Shown here: piece by piece, positions 43,528 to 52,974 of the stretch
How the letters are laid out: each line of letters begins with the position of its first letter
How positions within the stretch are numbered: the stretch's first letter is position 1
Source: G963662675 sp963662675
GTDB taxonomy: Bacteria; Bacteroidota; Bacteroidia; Bacteroidales; Prolixibacteraceae
Direction: 5' to 3'
DNA: 64,000 nucleotides
NCBI GenBank assembly: GCA_963662675.2
Contig: CAXXHP010000002.1
Coordinates: forward strand, 620,001-684,000
Notes under the pieces: model-generated
Told to the model about the DNA's origin: nothing
The model's input: only the letters and a program-made list of their open reading frames with translations
Databases searched by the model: none
Translations under genes and position numbers: made by a program

Positions 43528-45357
43528 TCAGAATACGACTTCTTCCGAGTTATGTTGAGGTATTTTAATTTTGGAAGATACTTTAAAACGACGCACACCT
43601 TCCCATACAATTTCGGCTACGTCGCGCACAATAATGTCAGTCCCTTTACTAAAGGTCTTTTTGCATAACGGGCAGGCAGTTATCAGTTGATCTGCATGGT
43701 ATTTTTCGTATTCTTCCAGTACTTTATTCCGGATTTGATCCCGTTCACTCATCTTTATCTTAATGTTGCTCAAACTGCCCCCACAGCAAAAAGCATCCGC
43801 TTTTTCATGTTTCATTGGTATTAGTCGGACATAGTTTTTCAGTAAATCGCGGGGTTGTTTGTAGATGTTGCTACCCCTACCCAGTTCGCAGGGATCGTGA
43901 TAGATTATCCGGTGCGGAAGCTCGACGGTTGGCAGTATTTCTTGCTGAACCAGTTCCAATAAGTATTCTGAATGGTGTACCACACGAACATCAGGCAAAG
44001 CATAATCTTCACGAAAAACCTTGTAGCAAATGGGACATGAGACAACCAATGTTTTTGCTCCGGATTGAATGATTTTTTCATGGTTATTGTTGATGATTTT
44101 TTTGGCAGCTTGATATTGGCCTGCCTGCATCAGTGGGCGTCCGCAGCAAGGAGCCTTGTGCTCATCCATAAACCAGTATTTTACGTTGGCGTAGTTGAGT
44201 AATTGCTGCATGGATTTTTTTATGGAAGGAGTGAGATGAGTCATGCAGCCGCCAAAATAAATAACATCTGCTTGTGGGCTAGGCCCATTTTTTAGATAAT
44301 CGTAGGTTGAATTGTATTCAATGGTCGATTCAATGCGCTGCGTAATGCGCAGGTCATTTAAGTCCAGTCCTACCGGGCAATCTTTCTGACAACGCCCACA
44401 AAGCAAGCAGTTAAATAACTGCTCATCACTTAGCCTTCTTCCCCGTATTTGCTTTAATACGTAAACCGACTGTGTATTTCGAATATTGGCGTGGTTCATT
44501 TGGCAACTGTCCAAACAAATGCCACAGCGTGAACACGAATATACCTGAACCCTCGTGTATCCGTCAACATGCTTTTTAGGGCGGACGCCGTATTTGCGGA
44601 GAAAGATAAGCATGACTTCAACCGGAATATGCATGTACCGAGAAAAGGGCATCGCAACTAAAAATACACCCAGCGACAAGGAATATGCCCACCAAGCAGG
44701 CATTTCCATAAACTGAAGTGGGAGATCGGCAGCCATAAAATTGCCGGCTGTTTGCGTGAGGAAACTTCCATTATGGTGCAAGCCAGCACTGATACTTTCA
44801 GATGCAAATCGAAATGGGAAGATAAGCCAAAGTGCCATCAGGGCAATGCGATCCCCCACTTTCAGTTTTGTCGTTTTTTTCATGCCAAAGGCACGTTTGT
44901 TAATTCGTTTGTAGTAAGCAAGACCTACTCCCGAAAGAATGATTAAGAGTAAAAAATCCATTGAGCCTGCGAAAAACTTGCCTTGGAAACTTGATGTTGC
45001 AGATTGTTCAGCATAGCGGAAGAAAACAGATTTCCAGAAGGGAAAGGACAGACTCTTGTAGTGTAAAGCAGCTTCGATATGCCCAACAACGATTAGTAAA
45101 AACCAACCAAAAGCCAAGCTTGTGTGCATATAACCTAAAACCGGATTTTTGCGGAATATTTTTCGATGAAGCAAAGCTTCCATGCCAACTTCCTTCAGGG
45201 CTAAAAGTGATTTTCGGGTAGGGATATTTTTAAGGATGCGGATTTTATCAATTCTCGACAGCCCCAAAATCCAGATCAGGAATACAACAATCAGAAAGGC
45301 TGAAATATACAGCATTCCTATTGTAAAAGGCAGTGTGAATGGAGGGGTTTCCAACAT
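43528..45357 (-). CDS. Membrane-anchored HdrD/DsrK-like iron-sulfur subunit
   Basis: The 609-residue protein combines three parts. Residues 1-250 hold five predicted membrane segments (about 12-33, 75-97, 132-150, 170-188, 221-238) with several His (H78, H93, H99, H194, H195, H243) that could bind haem b as in NarI-like subunits. Residues 275-328 form a 4Fe-4S dicluster domain (C-x2-C-x2-C-x3-C at 275 and 317). Residues 365-580 hold two complete CCG domains (GGC...CCGRP...CPIC and DPC...CCGG...CPLC) of the kind that bind the non-cubane clusters of HdrB/HdrD. It probably exchanges electrons between the quinone pool and the soluble Hdr subunits encoded upstream. It overlaps the preceding gene by one base. 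Confidence 0.88.
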   Translation of the reverse strand: MLETPPFTLPFTIGMLYISAFLIVVFLIWILGLSRIDKIRILKNIPTRKSLLALKEVGMEALLHRKIFRKNPVLGYMHTSLAFGWFLLIVVGHIEAALHYKSLSFPFWKSVFFRYAEQSATSSFQGKFFAGSMDFLLLIILSGVGLAYYKRINKRAFGMKKTTKLKVGDRIALMALWLIFPFRFASESISAGLHHNGSFLTQTAGNFMAADLPLQFMEMPAWWAYSLSLGVFLVAMPFSRYMHIPVEVMLIFLRKYGVRPKKHVDGYTRVQVYSCSRCGICLDSCQMNHANIRNTQSVYVLKQIRGRRLSDEQLFNCLLCGRCQKDCPVGLDLNDLRITQRIESTIEYNSTYDYLKNGPSPQADVIYFGGCMTHLTPSIKKSMQQLLNYANVKYWFMDEHKAPCCGRPLMQAGQYQAAKKIINNNHEKIIQSGAKTLVVSCPICYKVFREDYALPDVRVVHHSEYLLELVQQEILPTVELPHRIIYHDPCELGRGSNIYKQPRDLLKNYVRLIPMKHEKADAFCCGGSLSNIKIKMSERDQIRNKVLEEYEKYHADQLITACPLCKKTFSKGTDIIVRDVAEIVWEGVRRFKVSSKIKIPQHNSEEVVF

Positions 45358-45701
45358 TATTTATTCCCGTTTTTTAGCGTTACAATCTCTTTCTTTATCA
45401 GCATAATCACATTTCGGATGTTAATTCCGCGAGGGCATACCAGCATACACTTTCCGCAAAGCATACATTTGTCAATCTCTTTAGATAAAGCAGCAATTTC
45501 GCCTCGGCGAATCATTAGGTTCATCTTTCGTATGTTGAAGTCGATCAGTGTTCCTGCATTGCAGGTAGCCGTGCATCCTCCGCATGATATGCACGTCTTA
45601 AATGAAGGCTCTTTCTCGAGAACTTCATCCAATAGGCGGTTGTCGAATTGGTCAAAGTCGATACTTCTGGGCTCGATTATATTGAATCCAAATGCATTCA
45701 T
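45357..45701 (-). CDS. HdrC-like 4Fe-4S dicluster protein (small)
   Basis: The 114-residue protein is only large enough for two [4Fe-4S] clusters: C-x2-C-x2-C-x3-C at about 38-48 (CISCGGCTATC) and at about 80-90 (CMLCGKCMLVCP). This is the fold of HdrC and the SdhB-like electron-wire subunits. It overlaps HdrA upstream by 4 bp and the membrane subunit downstream by 1 bp, which implies equal production. It probably links the flavin subunit to the membrane subunit. Confidence 0.88.
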   Translation of the reverse strand: MNAFGFNIIEPRSIDFDQFDNRLLDEVLEKEPSFKTCISCGGCTATCNAGTLIDFNIRKMNLMIRRGEIAALSKEIDKCMLCGKCMLVCPRGINIRNVIMLIKKEIVTLKNGNK

Positions 45702-46735
45702 TTGTTTTGCAGATAATGATGAACATCCAATGCTGCTGAGCGGGCGTGTTCACGAGTTTCACCAATGGTCATTGGACCGGTACATGTTCCTGCCATAAAT
45801 ACTCCTTTGCGCGATGAGGCATTTCTTTGCAGATGAATGTCATCAACTTGCAAAAATCCATTTGACTCGCGTTGTAAGTCGAATAAGTCAGCCATACGTG
45901 TGGTTTCTTTTCCGGGAACCATTCCAACCAAAAGCACCATCAGATCAACTTTCATTTTTAAAGGACGCCCTGAGAGAGTATCTTCTGCCTTTATCAGTAG
46001 GCTTTCATCCAAATTTTCAGCAGCTTCAGATAGCCTTCCTCTTATGAATTGAATGTTGTGTTTTTCTTGTGCCTCGCGGTAAAGCGATTCATAAGAAAGA
46101 CCAAACATTCTCAAATCCATATAGAAGCAAAAAATCTCGGCATCAGGTAATTGTTGGCTGAGTTTTATGGCTTGCTTTACCCCAGTAACACAACATACCT
46201 TTGAGCAATGGTGATTTCCCGATTTTTCATCGCGCGAACCTACGCAATGAATAAAGGCAATGCGCTGGGGGACTGTCCCTTGAGAAGTTTTTATGGTTTT
46301 TCCGCTTTTAAATTGCTGTTCCAAGTCAACGGAGGTAATTACATTCTCATAAATTGAATAGCCATATTCTTCTTTTCGCGTAGCATCAAAAGTTTCAAAG
46401 CCTGTGCTTATTACGATTGCATCGCCTTGCAATTGCTGTTCACCATTCGTTTCAAGTAAAAATATTCCGTTGCCTTGAAGAACGCGGGACACCGTTGAGT
46501 TTTTTATGAGATGAAATCTATTGTCGCTAATTTTATGCTGAAGTGAGTTTGATACTTCATTGGCCGGACGCCCTGTTGGAAACAAATAGCTCCAGTTATT
46601 CAGGTTCCCTCCCGTTATTCTTTCTTTTTCAATCAAAGTCACATCGTAGCCCAGTTCTGTCAGTACTGTCGATGCTTCTATCCCTGCCGTTCCTCCGCCA
46701 ATGGTGATTACTTTTTTTCGACTATCTGTTTTCAT
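45698..46735 (-). CDS. HdrA/QmoA-like FAD protein
   Basis: The 345-residue flavoprotein has a Rossmann FAD motif ITIGGGTAGIEAS (10-22) with the ligand loop IEKERITGGNL, and the HdrA-specific cluster motif HCVGSRDEKSG...CSKVCC (C164, C177, C181, C182). It ends in the usual FMAGTCTGPMTIGETREHAR flavin-binding strand. It lacks the extra ferredoxin domains of methanogen HdrA (about 650 residues). In size it is closer to QmoA and to the HdrA-like protein of sulfur-oxidising sHdr complexes. It is the third of five genes in the operon. Confidence 0.87.
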   Translation of the reverse strand: MKTDSRKKVITIGGGTAGIEASTVLTELGYDVTLIEKERITGGNLNNWSYLFPTGRPANEVSNSLQHKISDNRFHLIKNSTVSRVLQGNGIFLLETNGEQQLQGDAIVISTGFETFDATRKEEYGYSIYENVITSVDLEQQFKSGKTIKTSQGTVPQRIAFIHCVGSRDEKSGNHHCSKVCCVTGVKQAIKLSQQLPDAEIFCFYMDLRMFGLSYESLYREAQEKHNIQFIRGRLSEAAENLDESLLIKAEDTLSGRPLKMKVDLMVLLVGMVPGKETTRMADLFDLQRESNGFLQVDDIHLQRNASSRKGVFMAGTCTGPMTIGETREHARSAALDVHHYLQNK

Positions 46736-46753
46736 CAGGTTGCTCTTTAATAG

Positions 46754-47839
46754 TTAAAGTGAATGAACTGGCTCTTGCTGAAAGCAATTTGGAGTAGCTG
46801 GCTGGCCCATATCCAATCCATCTTTCCCTTTGTATTTTAGCTTGGGATCATAATCAATTCCTATTTTCAGAAGTAGAGGTTCACAATCTACCTGATGCAT
46901 TTGCAGCCCTAGGTCCCACGGATCGTAGCCCAATACCAGACCTGCCAGTTCCTCGTAAGTTAAAACGGGGATGCCCTGCTGATTGCCTCCATATGTTTTG
47001 TCTTCCATTTCACCAATCGTATATTGCCACTTGTCGAGGAACATAGTACAACCCGGGCAGTTACAAATAATGGCATCCGGCTGATAGGGTTGCATCGATT
47101 CAAACTTCTTTCGTGAATTGGAAACAGAGTAGCCCCGGTTAGCCATAATGAGATATTGTCTAAATCCAAAACCACAGCAATGTCGACGTTCCGGATAATC
47201 AACAACTTTTCCTCCCCATGATTCAATCATACCACTTAAAACGCATGAGAATTCTGCACCTCCAACCCCTTTTGTTGGGAACATTTTTGAATAATGACAG
47301 CCAATATGTTCTACAATCTTTAATGGGGTTCCTGTTTGCTGGTTTATAAGTTGATATTGGCGTTTGTTCGAAATTTGGTTTCTAAAATGGTAGATGATAT
47401 CACTGCAATGAGCCACATTTTTGGGAATGGCCAGCTTGCGTCCGGTAGCTTTCAATAAATATTTGCGAGCCTTTTCTTGTTCTTCCGGAAACTCTTTCCA
47501 GGTCTCCAGTACTTCAGAATAAATACCGAATGAGGTAACACAGGAAACAGCCAGATTTTCATAGCCGGCTTCGTCCATAAGTGCAAACTGACGGGCAACA
47601 ACCGTTTGCAGGGTTTCAAAAGGCAATAGGTCTGAATGGTAGGCAATGCCGGTGCATGTGGTGTGTCTTGGGTCGTCCATCACATTTTTTCCGAGATCCT
47701 TTCTCATGATGTTAAGGAATGCCTGTTCCGAGCCTGGGAAGAAATTTTGTCTGATACAACTTCTCAGATAATAAAAATCATCCTCGGGAATGGATTTTTG
47801 GTAATCACCCCATATTTTAGATCTTGCCTGAAGTTTCAT
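46754..47839 (-). CDS. HdrB-like CCG-domain iron-sulfur subunit
   Basis: The 361-residue protein has a complete C-terminal CCG domain (HIGCHYS near 179, RHCCGFGF near 218, CNCPGC near 257), which in HdrB binds a non-cubane [4Fe-4S] cluster at the disulfide-reducing site. The N-terminal CCG repeat is degenerate (TTCTG and SCVTS in place of CC and C-x2-C). The about 85 residues after the second domain, with a Cys-poor end, are not recognised. It lies between hdrC- and hdrA-like genes, as in Hdr operons. Confidence 0.87.
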   Translation of the reverse strand: MKLQARSKIWGDYQKSIPEDDFYYLRSCIRQNFFPGSEQAFLNIMRKDLGKNVMDDPRHTTCTGIAYHSDLLPFETLQTVVARQFALMDEAGYENLAVSCVTSFGIYSEVLETWKEFPEEQEKARKYLLKATGRKLAIPKNVAHCSDIIYHFRNQISNKRQYQLINQQTGTPLKIVEHIGCHYSKMFPTKGVGGAEFSCVLSGMIESWGGKVVDYPERRHCCGFGFRQYLIMANRGYSVSNSRKKFESMQPYQPDAIICNCPGCTMFLDKWQYTIGEMEDKTYGGNQQGIPVLTYEELAGLVLGYDPWDLGLQMHQVDCEPLLLKIGIDYDPKLKYKGKDGLDMGQPATPNCFQQEPVHSL

Positions 47840-47876
47840 TGATCTTCCGTTTTTTTTATGCGATTAAATTTGACGT

Positions 47877-48563
47877 TTACACTGTTGTGTAAACATGCAT
47901 GAAATAAGATTCCAAGCTTCCGTTTTTGTCCAAAAGCTTCATTTCTTGTGCTTTCATCCGACTGAAGTTTTCAACTTTGTCAAGAAAATCGGTTGCGCCA
48001 GATTCATCAAATATGGCTTTGAGTTCAGCTAAAACAGGTTTCGATGTTTTTCGTAAAGTACCTGCTCCAGCTTTGTTAAGGTTTGCATTCATACGTTCGT
48101 AAATTCCTTCCTGATTTTCATAGATCCACCTCCAAACTGGCCCTTGCTCTGGATGTAGTTCCGGCTTTACACAGTCTGGGTGTATGCAGTATCCTTTTTC
48201 AAGAATGTTGGGAATGAGTACTTTTTTGAGAGCATACTGCTGACGGCCATGAGCGCTATCTGTAAAATAGCCCAACTCTTGTGATAATTTCCGGAGGGCA
48301 TTTATGACCATTCCCGGACAATTGCCTCGGGGGCATCGGGTTTTACAGGACATACATTGGCCGCAGTACCAGATTGTTTCGCTACGAAGCAGTTTTTCAA
48401 TACGTTCTTCATTTCGTGATTGAACTTCGATCACTACCATTCGTGGATCATAATCGAAAAATTCGGCGGCCGGGCAGATTGCGGTACACACACCACAGTT
48501 CATGCAAGCCTTTAATCCTTCCACGAAACGGACATCTTGCGTCAGCTTCTCATATAGGGTCAT
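47877..48563 (-). CDS. HdrC-like 4Fe-4S dicluster subunit
   Basis: The 228-residue first gene of the Hdr-like operon. It carries two cluster motifs, CMNCGVCTAICP (20-31) and CGQCMSCKTRCP (about 67-78), and a Cys-containing NCPG segment right after them. The C-terminal half (about 115-228) is helical and includes PDCVKPELHPEQGPVW. HdrC passes electrons to the HdrB active site. The gap to the hdrB-like gene is 37 bp. Confidence 0.88.
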   Translation of the reverse strand: MTLYEKLTQDVRFVEGLKACMNCGVCTAICPAAEFFDYDPRMVVIEVQSRNEERIEKLLRSETIWYCGQCMSCKTRCPRGNCPGMVINALRKLSQELGYFTDSAHGRQQYALKKVLIPNILEKGYCIHPDCVKPELHPEQGPVWRWIYENQEGIYERMNANLNKAGAGTLRKTSKPVLAELKAIFDESGATDFLDKVENFSRMKAQEMKLLDKNGSLESYFMHVYTTV

Positions 48564-48739
48564 GTCAATTAATTTTGTGTAGTAAAGCTACTGCCGGAGG
48601 TTATTGGGACAAACAGCAAAAAGGCATATTTTGAAATACGTTTTTAAACGTAGCCAAACATAATATGCACATAAACAGTGTTTTATGATTGTTGTTTTGT
48701 TGCGTTTCTTTTGGAAAGGATCTTTATTTTTCTACTTTT

Positions 48740-49405
48740 ATGCCCATGCGGCATTTCTTTTTTATTCTATTTTACTTGATTTCGTTTCATGTTTCAGCCA
48801 ATATTCCCGATCCGGTAAAGGCATTTTTACGTGATTCTCTTCACCATTTTGCCAAGGAAATGGTGATTCATGAACATCATGAATTGGTTGATTTATACAA
48901 AAACCAGGCTCTGATTGCTTTAAGTTATTATCCTGAGTTAGCGGATGTGAAAATTCAGTTTCGGGAGAAAAATCTAAAAACAACAATGGCTGCTATTCCA
49001 AGAAATGATTTCTTTTTGCGGAAGAACGGAAAGCGAACCTATCGAATTTATATAGATAATAAAGTAAAGGAGAATAAGGGATTACAATTGAAAGATGTGC
49101 CGCTTAATGCGCAAATTGGTGTTATTGCACATGAATTAGGTCATGTGGTTGATTATGAGAGTAAATCTGCTGTTGGGATAATACTTACAGGATTGGGATA
49201 TCTATTGCCTCCATTTCGTAAAAAGTTGGAACGAAAAGTGGATGAAATAACGATTGCTCATGGGTTGGGACATCAGGTAAAAGAGTTCTCAGACTATGTG
49301 TTATACCAAGCCGAAGTGAGTGAGAAGTATGTGAAGTATAAGCGAAAGTATTATTACAAACCGGTGCAGTTGACTCAATTAATGATGGGGTATTCGATCT
49401 ATTAG
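48740..49405 (+). CDS. Small secreted HExxH metallopeptidase-like protein
   Basis: The start is taken at the ATG at 48740 (MPMRHFFFILFYLISFHVSA, signal peptide); 48746 is also possible, and an earlier ATG at 48689 would add 17 residues before the signal peptide. The 221-residue product has a zincin motif VIAHELGHVVDYE (H131, E132, H135) followed by a hydrophobic stretch and a KVDEITIAHGLGH segment that may supply the third ligand. The N-terminal half is helical. The family is not one I can name; a cell-envelope peptidase is the likely role. It is divergent from the Hdr-like operon. Confidence 0.75.
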   Translation: MPMRHFFFILFYLISFHVSANIPDPVKAFLRDSLHHFAKEMVIHEHHELVDLYKNQALIALSYYPELADVKIQFREKNLKTTMAAIPRNDFFLRKNGKRTYRIYIDNKVKENKGLQLKDVPLNAQIGVIAHELGHVVDYESKSAVGIILTGLGYLLPPFRKKLERKVDEITIAHGLGHQVKEFSDYVLYQAEVSEKYVKYKRKYYYKPVQLTQLMMGYSIY

Positions 49406-49482
49406 GCTGATAAAAGAAACCCTCCAAAACCTAAGCTTTGAAGGGGTCAATAATTGTTTTCTGTTGATAATTGTAAATATTC

Positions 49483-52400
49483 CTAGTTTAATTCAGAGTT
49501 TGAAGCAATATGATTATTGCGCATACTATCCTCCGGAAGAACTCCAAAGAGCTTTTTAATTCGGTAGTTGATGCGTATTGTAAGCATGTACATTACCGGA
49601 GAAATCACCAGTGTTAGGAATGTTGCAAAGGTTAACCCGTAAATAACAGTCCAAGACATTGGTCCCCAGAATGCAACCGTTTCACCACCTATTGAAACCT
49701 GCGGATCGAAATGGGTAAATAAACTGAGGAAGTCAAAGTTTAATCCAATGGCCAGAGGGAAAAGTCCGAGTACTGTTGTGACAGCAGTCAGCAATACTGG
49801 ACGCAATCTGGTTTTTCCTGCTTGTACCAAACAATCAATTTCATCGCTAACAGATAAGAAGGCTTTTTCTGATAACCCCAAATTTTCTCTTCTACGTTCA
49901 CGTAATTGATCAATGTAGTCAATCAATACAATTCCGTTGTTTACCACAATTCCTGCCAAGGATATAATGCCGACACCAGTCATAATAACCACAAATTCCA
50001 TATTAAAGAATGCTAGTCCTAGGAATACTCCGATGGTACTAAAAAGAACTGTTGTCATGATAATTAGAGGACGGATGAATGAATTGAACTGAGCCACCAG
50101 TATGATTGTAATTAAAGCCAAAGCAATTAATAGAGCAGAGGCAAGGAAAGCCATGCTCTCGGCTTGTTCTTCCTGTTCTCCTGTATAAGCGATGCTATAT
50201 CCTTTAGGTAAATCGTAATTGGCGAGTACTTGCTTAATCCGGTCATTAATGTCAGTGGCATTGTACCCGCTAAGAATGTTCGACGAAATGGTAACAACTC
50301 GTTGATTATTTATCCGGCTTATCTTGTCATAGGTTGTTGAGTACTCAAAGCTTGCGATTGAGGCGATAGGTACTTTATGCCCTTCGGTCATTAATTTTTG
50401 GTTCATTAAGGCAGATACATCATTCCTGTATTTTTCCTCTAAACGAGCATAGATGTCATATTCATCTTCTCCTTCCTTGTAGGTGCCTACTTTATTGCCG
50501 TAAAGAGAGTTTCTCAGTGCCATTGCAACGGCTGAGGTTGAAAGCTGATAAAGACGCGCTTTTTCACGGTCTATCTTCACAAGCATTTCAGGTTGGTTAA
50601 CGTCAATATCAATGCTTAATCCCTCAATTCCCTGAATTCTGTCGTCTTCGATTATGGCGATAAGGTCATCAGTGATTCTCACCAGCTGCTCAAAATCATC
50701 ACCTGCAACTTCAATATTAATTGGTGAACCAACCGGAGGACCGCTCTCATCTTGTTCAACATAGATCTGGGTGCCTGTGATATTGTCAAGATTATCGGCG
50801 ACGGTCTTCATAATATCAGTAGTGTTAATGCCATCACGAAGCACATACTCTACAAAAGAAATAGTTGTCAGTGATTTATTCGGGCTTGTTGAAATTTCAA
50901 ACATACCGGCTTTCCCACTTCCTACATTTGTCGTAATTGATTTTACAATGCCCATATAGGGTTGAAGAATCTCTTTAATTTTTGATTCAACCTGAAGAGA
51001 GACCTCATCTGTTTTATCAATTGAAGTACCTAGTGGCAATTCCATCGTAACATAAACGGTTTGCGGATCAATGTCGGGGAATAGAACAACCTCGGGGTCG
51101 CTTACTGCATAGTAGGTAAGCGATGCGATTAAGACAAAGATTGTTCCGAAGAAATAGACAAGTACCATCTTCCCTTTTAATGCAAAACGCAGTTGTTTTT
51201 CGTAGCCACGTTCAAGCCAAACAAGAAATTTATTTTGAAACCAGCGTGCAATAGCGCGGAATGCCAACAGGTTTAGTAGCATTATGATGACAATTAAAGC
51301 CAAGATGTTAGCAAACCAAAACACTCCCAGTGCATAAAATGGAATGGAAATTAGAATTAGAATCCCCGCATTCTTAAGCGTTTTATTGATATTTGCCTTG
51401 TCATTAATATCGTCAATCCTCATAAATGAAGTAATGAATGGCGGTGTTAGTATTAATGCGACAAAAAGTGACGAGGCTAATACAATGATGAGTGTTTGTG
51501 GTAAAATACCCATAAATTTCCCCATAATTCCGTCCCAGAATAGGAGTGGGGTAAAAGCGGCCAATGTTGTTAGTGTGGATGAAATGATTGGAAATGCGAT
51601 CTCGCTCACACCACGTTTCGTTGCATCGATTAATGAATAACCGTTTGAATAAAGCCGGAAGACATTTTCAACCACGACAATAGAATTGTCGACCAACATC
51701 CCAAGAGCCAGAATCAGACTGAACAAAACCATCATATTTAGCGAGATGCCCATCTGCTGCAAAATAACAAAGGATAGGAACATGGACATTGGGATGGATA
51801 TCCCCGAAAAAAGCGCATTCCGGAAACCCAAAAAGAGGAACAGGATGAAAATCACCAGTATCATTCCCATTATTATACTGTTCTCTAAATTTGCAATCTG
51901 ATTTTCAATGTAATAAGAATTGTCGTCAGTAATAATAACATCTAGGTTTTTGGGTAATGCACCCGACGCTTGGTAGTCACTAATTATGGCTCGTATTTTT
52001 TCTGTGGCATCTAGTATGTTCTGTCCGCTTTTCTTGGTGATAGACAATGAAACTACGGGTTTGTCATCAAGCCTGGATATAGAAGACTTGTCTTTATATC
52101 CGTCAACGACTTCAGCAATATCGCGGATATAGACCGGTTTGCCTTCGTTTAGTTTGATGATGGTGTTTTTTATCTGGTCAATGCTAGTGTAATCAGCCTC
52201 AGTACGAATAATTCGGCGAGTTTCGTTTGCCGTGAACTCTCCCGCACCCATTGTCAGGTTTTCCAACTGGATGGTCATGGCAATATCAGAGAAGGACATT
52301 CCACTGGCTTCCAATTTGTAAGGGTCTACATTGATTTGAATTTCACGTTCGTCAATTCCTTGAACTGTGGCCTCTGAAATTTCATTCAACCCTTCAAATT

Positions 52401-52935
52401 CATCCTTTAGATCTTCAGCATACTTTTTCAGTTCAATCATACTGAAATCACCGGACAGGTTGACATTGATAATTGGGAATTCAGCAAAATTAAGATCCTG
52501 AACAACCGGGTCGGTAAGCAGATCATCCGGTAGTTCCGAATTAGCCTTGTCAACCCGGTCTTTGGTGTCTTGAAGTGCCGTTTTTATTGGCACATCGGTG
52601 TTAAATTCAACAATGATCATACTGAAATCCTGATAGGATGCAGAAGAAACATCTTTTATGCCTTCCATTCCTTTGAGTTCTTTTTCAATAGGAATAGTTA
52701 TGAAATTCTCAATGTCAATGGGTGAGTTTCCAGGATATGATGTTTGAACAATGATTGTTGGAACAACAATTTCGGGATATAGCTCCCTTGGCATTTGTTG
52801 GTAAGAATATATTCCAAATAAGATCAGCAACCCAGTTATGATATAGATGGTTGTCTTATTCTTAACGGCCATGTAAGTTGGTTTAAACTTACGGTGGATA
52901 TTTTGTACGTTACTGTGTTTTTTGTCTTTCTCCAT
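49483..52935 (-). CDS. RND efflux transporter, inner membrane pump (AcrB/HAE1-like)
   Basis: The 1150-residue pump has the RND layout: first membrane helix (about 28-45), porter region with YPEIVVPTIIVQTSYPGNSP, a block of helices with GMLVDNSIVVVENVFR (about 410-425), a second porter region, and the final helix block with GIVVNNGIVLIDYIDQLRERR (about 1010-1030). It exports toxic compounds or envelope lipids using the proton gradient. The substrate cannot be told from sequence. It is the third gene of the tolC-mfp-rnd operon. Confidence 0.95.
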   Translation of the reverse strand: MEKDKKHSNVQNIHRKFKPTYMAVKNKTTIYIITGLLILFGIYSYQQMPRELYPEIVVPTIIVQTSYPGNSPIDIENFITIPIEKELKGMEGIKDVSSASYQDFSMIIVEFNTDVPIKTALQDTKDRVDKANSELPDDLLTDPVVQDLNFAEFPIINVNLSGDFSMIELKKYAEDLKDEFEGLNEISEATVQGIDEREIQINVDPYKLEASGMSFSDIAMTIQLENLTMGAGEFTANETRRIIRTEADYTSIDQIKNTIIKLNEGKPVYIRDIAEVVDGYKDKSSISRLDDKPVVSLSITKKSGQNILDATEKIRAIISDYQASGALPKNLDVIITDDNSYYIENQIANLENSIIMGMILVIFILFLFLGFRNALFSGISIPMSMFLSFVILQQMGISLNMMVLFSLILALGMLVDNSIVVVENVFRLYSNGYSLIDATKRGVSEIAFPIISSTLTTLAAFTPLLFWDGIMGKFMGILPQTLIIVLASSLFVALILTPPFITSFMRIDDINDKANINKTLKNAGILILISIPFYALGVFWFANILALIVIIMLLNLLAFRAIARWFQNKFLVWLERGYEKQLRFALKGKMVLVYFFGTIFVLIASLTYYAVSDPEVVLFPDIDPQTVYVTMELPLGTSIDKTDEVSLQVESKIKEILQPYMGIVKSITTNVGSGKAGMFEISTSPNKSLTTISFVEYVLRDGINTTDIMKTVADNLDNITGTQIYVEQDESGPPVGSPINIEVAGDDFEQLVRITDDLIAIIEDDRIQGIEGLSIDIDVNQPEMLVKIDREKARLYQLSTSAVAMALRNSLYGNKVGTYKEGEDEYDIYARLEEKYRNDVSALMNQKLMTEGHKVPIASIASFEYSTTYDKISRINNQRVVTISSNILSGYNATDINDRIKQVLANYDLPKGYSIAYTGEQEEQAESMAFLASALLIALALITIILVAQFNSFIRPLIIMTTVLFSTIGVFLGLAFFNMEFVVIMTGVGIISLAGIVVNNGIVLIDYIDQLRERRRENLGLSEKAFLSVSDEIDCLVQAGKTRLRPVLLTAVTTVLGLFPLAIGLNFDFLSLFTHFDPQVSIGGETVAFWGPMSWTVIYGLTFATFLTLVISPVMYMLTIRINYRIKKLFGVLPEDSMRNNHIASNSELN

Positions 52936-52974
52936 GATGAAGTATTTTCAGTCTTTTTGTTTTAAGTGTACTGA

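Noticed and set aside
43528..48563. Dissimilatory sulfate reduction or methanogenesis locus
   Set aside because: HdrABC-like subunits alone do not indicate either; no dsr, apr, qmo partner, mcr, mvh or frh genes are adjacent.
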